8,135 nt of DNA, from assembly GCA_937916025.1 (NCBI GenBank), contig CALGGX010000026.1:1-8135 (forward strand), written 5' to 3'. Positions 6,290-8,135 of this stretch are shown here, one piece after another. The notes below the pieces were generated by a model. That model made no database searches. It saw only the letters and a list, made by a program, of their open reading frames with translations, and was not told where the DNA came from. The stretch is from an uncultured Selenomonadales bacterium. GTDB taxonomy: Bacteria > Bacillota_C > Negativicutes > Selenomonadales > Selenomonadaceae. Positions within the stretch are counted from its first letter, which is position 1. Each line of letters begins with the position of its first letter. A program made the position numbers and the translations under genes.

Positions 6290-7471
6290 TCAGCCGCTCG
6301 TAAGTTTGACGACGCGATGCAAAATCACTGCAATGCCTGCCGCCGTCAGAATGATGATGCCGAGCCCGTCAATCAAATTCGACCACGGGAGCGTGCCCGC
6401 CATCATGCCGATACTGCCGAACAATGTGTTGACGAAGTTGATCATCGACGAGGCGGAGCCGACATTTTCCTTGACCGTGTTCAGCAAAATATTCATGCAG
6501 AGCGGACGAGCGACCGCCCCGATCACCGTGAACGGCAGGAACGACGTCAAAAAGCCGATCGCGCTCCAATGCCCTGCAGTCAAGATCAATGCGCCGCTGA
6601 TCATCGGCACGATCAAACACAGCCGAATCATTGCGCCTTCCGAGATGAAGTTCTTCAATCGCAAGTACGTCACCGGACCGAGCACCGACGCCGCCGAATT
6701 GCACGCGAAAAAGTAACTGTATTGTTGCGGCGTGAGCATGAAGTGCTCGATGTAGACGAACGACGACACACTCAAATATGCCATGTACGGCGCGTGCAGA
6801 ATAGCGAACATCAACAGCAACAGCATGAAGTATTTCTGCTTGCCGACGTCGAGCAACAGCCCGAGCGAGTTGAAAACACTGCCGTGATACCGCCGCTTCT
6901 CGTCGAGCGTCTCGGTGAAGAAGAAGCAGAGAATCAGATTGAGTGCGCCGAGTGCGGTCAACACGACGAACGAGCCGCGCCACGATGTGAATGTCAGCAA
7001 GAAGCCGCCGGCGAGCGGAGCCGCCATCGGAGCGATAACGCCGAGAGCTTGAGTGATCGCGAGTATTTTCGCCATGATCGAACCGCGAAAACAGTCTTTG
7101 ATCAGAGCGGTCGAAGAAGTGATCACCGCGCCGGAACCGAGTCCCTGCAATATCCGACCGAGCAGCAGAATGTAAATGTCAGTCGCCAGCGCGCAACCGA
7201 GCGACGCGAGAGTGTAAATCGAAGTGCCGAATATGATGATCGGCTTGCGCCCGAATTTATCCGAGAGAGGTCCGAACACGATCATCGACACGGCGAAGGT
7301 GAAGAAGAAGACCGTCAAAGTCAAGCTCACGAGCGCGGGGCTTGCGGAAAAAAACGCTCCCATCTCGGGGAGCGCGGGCAGGTATAAGTCCGTCGACAGC
7401 GGCGGGTACATGTTCATAAACGTGATGAACGCCGTCATCGACTTCGCGTTGAAATATTTCTGTTTCGCCAT
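6290..7471 (-). CDS. Bcr/CflA-type MFS drug or metabolite exporter
   Basis: This 393-residue membrane protein has the length and hydrophobic pattern of a 12-helix major facilitator. Family marks are LSTDLYLPALPEM (25-37), typical of the Bcr/CflA group of proton-driven exporters (DHA1), the loop 2-3 motif GPLSDKFGRKP (67-77), GRILQGLGSGA (105-115), APMAAPLAGG (147-156) in helix 5, and SWRGSF (163-168). Members export drugs such as bicyclomycin or chloramphenicol, or small metabolites; the cargo here cannot be told. The start is taken as the ATG at 7471-7469 (MAKQKYF). The longer open frame upstream is low-complexity Arg-rich sequence that overlaps the symporter gene and is rejected. The start lies five bases after the upstream stop, without a clear Shine-Dalgarno site, suggesting translational coupling to the symporter. 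Confidence 0.87.
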   Translation of the reverse strand: MAKQKYFNAKSMTAFITFMNMYPPLSTDLYLPALPEMGAFFSASPALVSLTLTVFFFTFAVSMIVFGPLSDKFGRKPIIIFGTSIYTLASLGCALATDIYILLLGRILQGLGSGAVITSSTALIKDCFRGSIMAKILAITQALGVIAPMAAPLAGGFLLTFTSWRGSFVVLTALGALNLILCFFFTETLDEKRRYHGSVFNSLGLLLDVGKQKYFMLLLLMFAILHAPYMAYLSVSSFVYIEHFMLTPQQYSYFFACNSAASVLGPVTYLRLKNFISEGAMIRLCLIVPMISGALILTAGHWSAIGFLTSFLPFTVIGAVARPLCMNILLNTVKENVGSASSMINFVNTLFGSIGMMAGTLPWSNLIDGLGIIILTAAGIAVILHRVVKLTSG

Positions 7472-7476
7472 AAATG

Positions 7477-8135
7477 TCAGTGAGCGGAGTGCAGGTGATC
7501 GTGCAAGTCGACAATCTCTCCGTTCTTTTCGCGCTCGACGACGACTTCTTGGAAGTGGAAGCACTCTTTCGCAATGTCTTTGTTGAGAATCAGCAGGCAG
7601 ATCAAGTTCGGAATCGCCATCAAACCGTTCATCGTGTCGGAGAAGTTCCAGACAATGTCGAGCGTCTGCGTCGCGCCGACGAACGTAATCACGCTGAAGA
7701 AGAAGCGATACATGTAAATCACTTGACGATTGCTGATGAGATATTCGAGCGACTTCTCGCCGTAATATTCCCAACCGAGGATGGTGGTAAACGCGAACAG
7801 CGAAAGCGACAGGGAGACGATGTATTTTGCGTATTCGCCGAAGACTGAGCCGAAGGCAATGATCGTCAATTGCGCGCCGCTGTAGAGTTTGCCTGTGGTG
7901 GGATCGATGGAGCCGAGCATGCCCGACGACGAAATCACGAGACCGGTAAGCATGCAGATGATGATCGTGTCGAAGAAAGTGCCGGTCATGTTGACATAGC
8001 CTTGACGCGAGGCGTGATCGGTACGCGCGGCGGCGGCGGCAATCGGTGCGGAGCCAAGACCCGCCTCGTTCGAGAAGATGCCTCGCGCGACGCCCTTCTG
8101 AATCGCAATGAACACCGTTCCCACGACGCCGCCAG
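7477..8135 (-). CDS. AGCS family sodium:alanine/glycine symporter, C-terminal part (5' end off window)
   Basis: The minus-strand frame is open to the right edge and ends in TGA at 7479-7477, giving about 218 residues, roughly the second half of a usual 450-480 residue protein. The signature GIFSNEAGLGSAPIAAAAA, followed by RQGYVNM, is diagnostic of the AGCS (alanine or glycine:cation symporter) family. Several hydrophobic helices follow, including TGTFFDTIIICMLTGLVI and a segment with TTILGWEYYGEKS, also family-typical. The tail is charged and His-rich (DLHDHLHSAH). It should be an inner-membrane Na+-coupled importer of alanine, glycine or a related amino acid. A GTG at 8124-8122 is not the true start, as the family match continues upstream (GGVVGTV). 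It is the first visible gene of an operon with the MFS exporter. Confidence 0.92.
   Translation of the reverse strand, partial: GGVVGTVFIAIQKGVARGIFSNEAGLGSAPIAAAAARTDHASRQGYVNMTGTFFDTIIICMLTGLVISSSGMLGSIDPTTGKLYSGAQLTIIAFGSVFGEYAKYIVSLSLSLFAFTTILGWEYYGEKSLEYLISNRQVIYMYRFFFSVITFVGATQTLDIVWNFSDTMNGLMAIPNLICLLILNKDIAKECFHFQEVVVEREKNGEIVDLHDHLHSAH

Noticed and set aside
5994..6290. Minus-strand open frame of 98 codons downstream of the MFS gene
   Set aside because: It reads through the decarboxylase terminator and stop region and has no clear ribosome-binding site. I cannot support it as a gene.
6317..7387. Plus-strand open frame of 356 codons
   Set aside because: It is antisense to the MFS gene and very rich in Arg, Glu, His and Gln, the usual mirror of hydrophobic helices.
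7472..7774. N-terminal extension of the MFS gene
   Set aside because: The extra 101 residues are Arg-rich, lie inside the symporter gene in another frame and do not match the family start. MAKQKYF at 7471 is the natural start.
1..8135. CRISPR array, tRNA, rRNA or insertion sequence
   Set aside because: No spaced direct repeats, cloverleaf with CCA end, rRNA-like stretch or transposase motif was seen. The repeats in 1123-4263 are gene paralogues.

Overview
The window holds six protein genes that can be supported well, one probable small gene, two probable terminators and a short non-coding gap. Base composition is moderately GC-rich. Shine-Dalgarno sites are strong (AGAGGAG, TAGGAGG, GGAGG). 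The gene set combines a DUF362-type protein family, a short Orn/Lys/Arg decarboxylase of the Bacillota type, an AGCS sodium:amino-acid symporter and a Bcr/CflA exporter. This fits an anaerobic Bacillota, possibly a Negativicutes member of the rumen or gut. That placement is an impression from protein style only; there is no rRNA or marker gene here.

Positions 1-4263 (+) form one tight co-directional cluster. It opens with the 3' part of a methyltransferase carrying a methyltransferase-regulatory domain, cut by the left edge. Three tandem paralogues of a DUF362-type protein follow, with gaps of only 12-24 bases. All three start with a twin-arginine (Tat) signal. The first also has a lipobox and is probably a membrane-anchored lipoprotein, while the second and third look soluble and exported. 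All keep the cysteines of the family core (GCASG, DCDC, DQA-C) and lack the ferredoxin module found in many relatives. This exported triplet is the most unusual part of the window.

Positions 4264-4546 hold a probable small gene on the minus strand (about 51 codons). Its likely continuation lies in the -1 frame and ends on top of the stop codon of the third DUF362 gene. A clear rho-independent terminator (+) at 4470-4499 closes the DUF362 cluster, so the cluster transcript should run antisense through the whole small gene. A promoter and ribosome-binding site for the next gene follow.

Positions 4547-6007 (+) encode a fold-type I PLP-dependent decarboxylase of the Orn/Lys/Arg family, starting with TTG and followed by a terminator. 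Positions 6039-6289 are a convergent intergenic stretch with a perfect hairpin and a possible decayed reading frame. Positions 6290-8135 (-) carry two transport genes in one operon: an AGCS symporter cut by the right edge, then a Bcr/CflA-type MFS exporter five bases downstream. No link in function between the transporters, the decarboxylase and the DUF362 cluster can be shown from the sequence.
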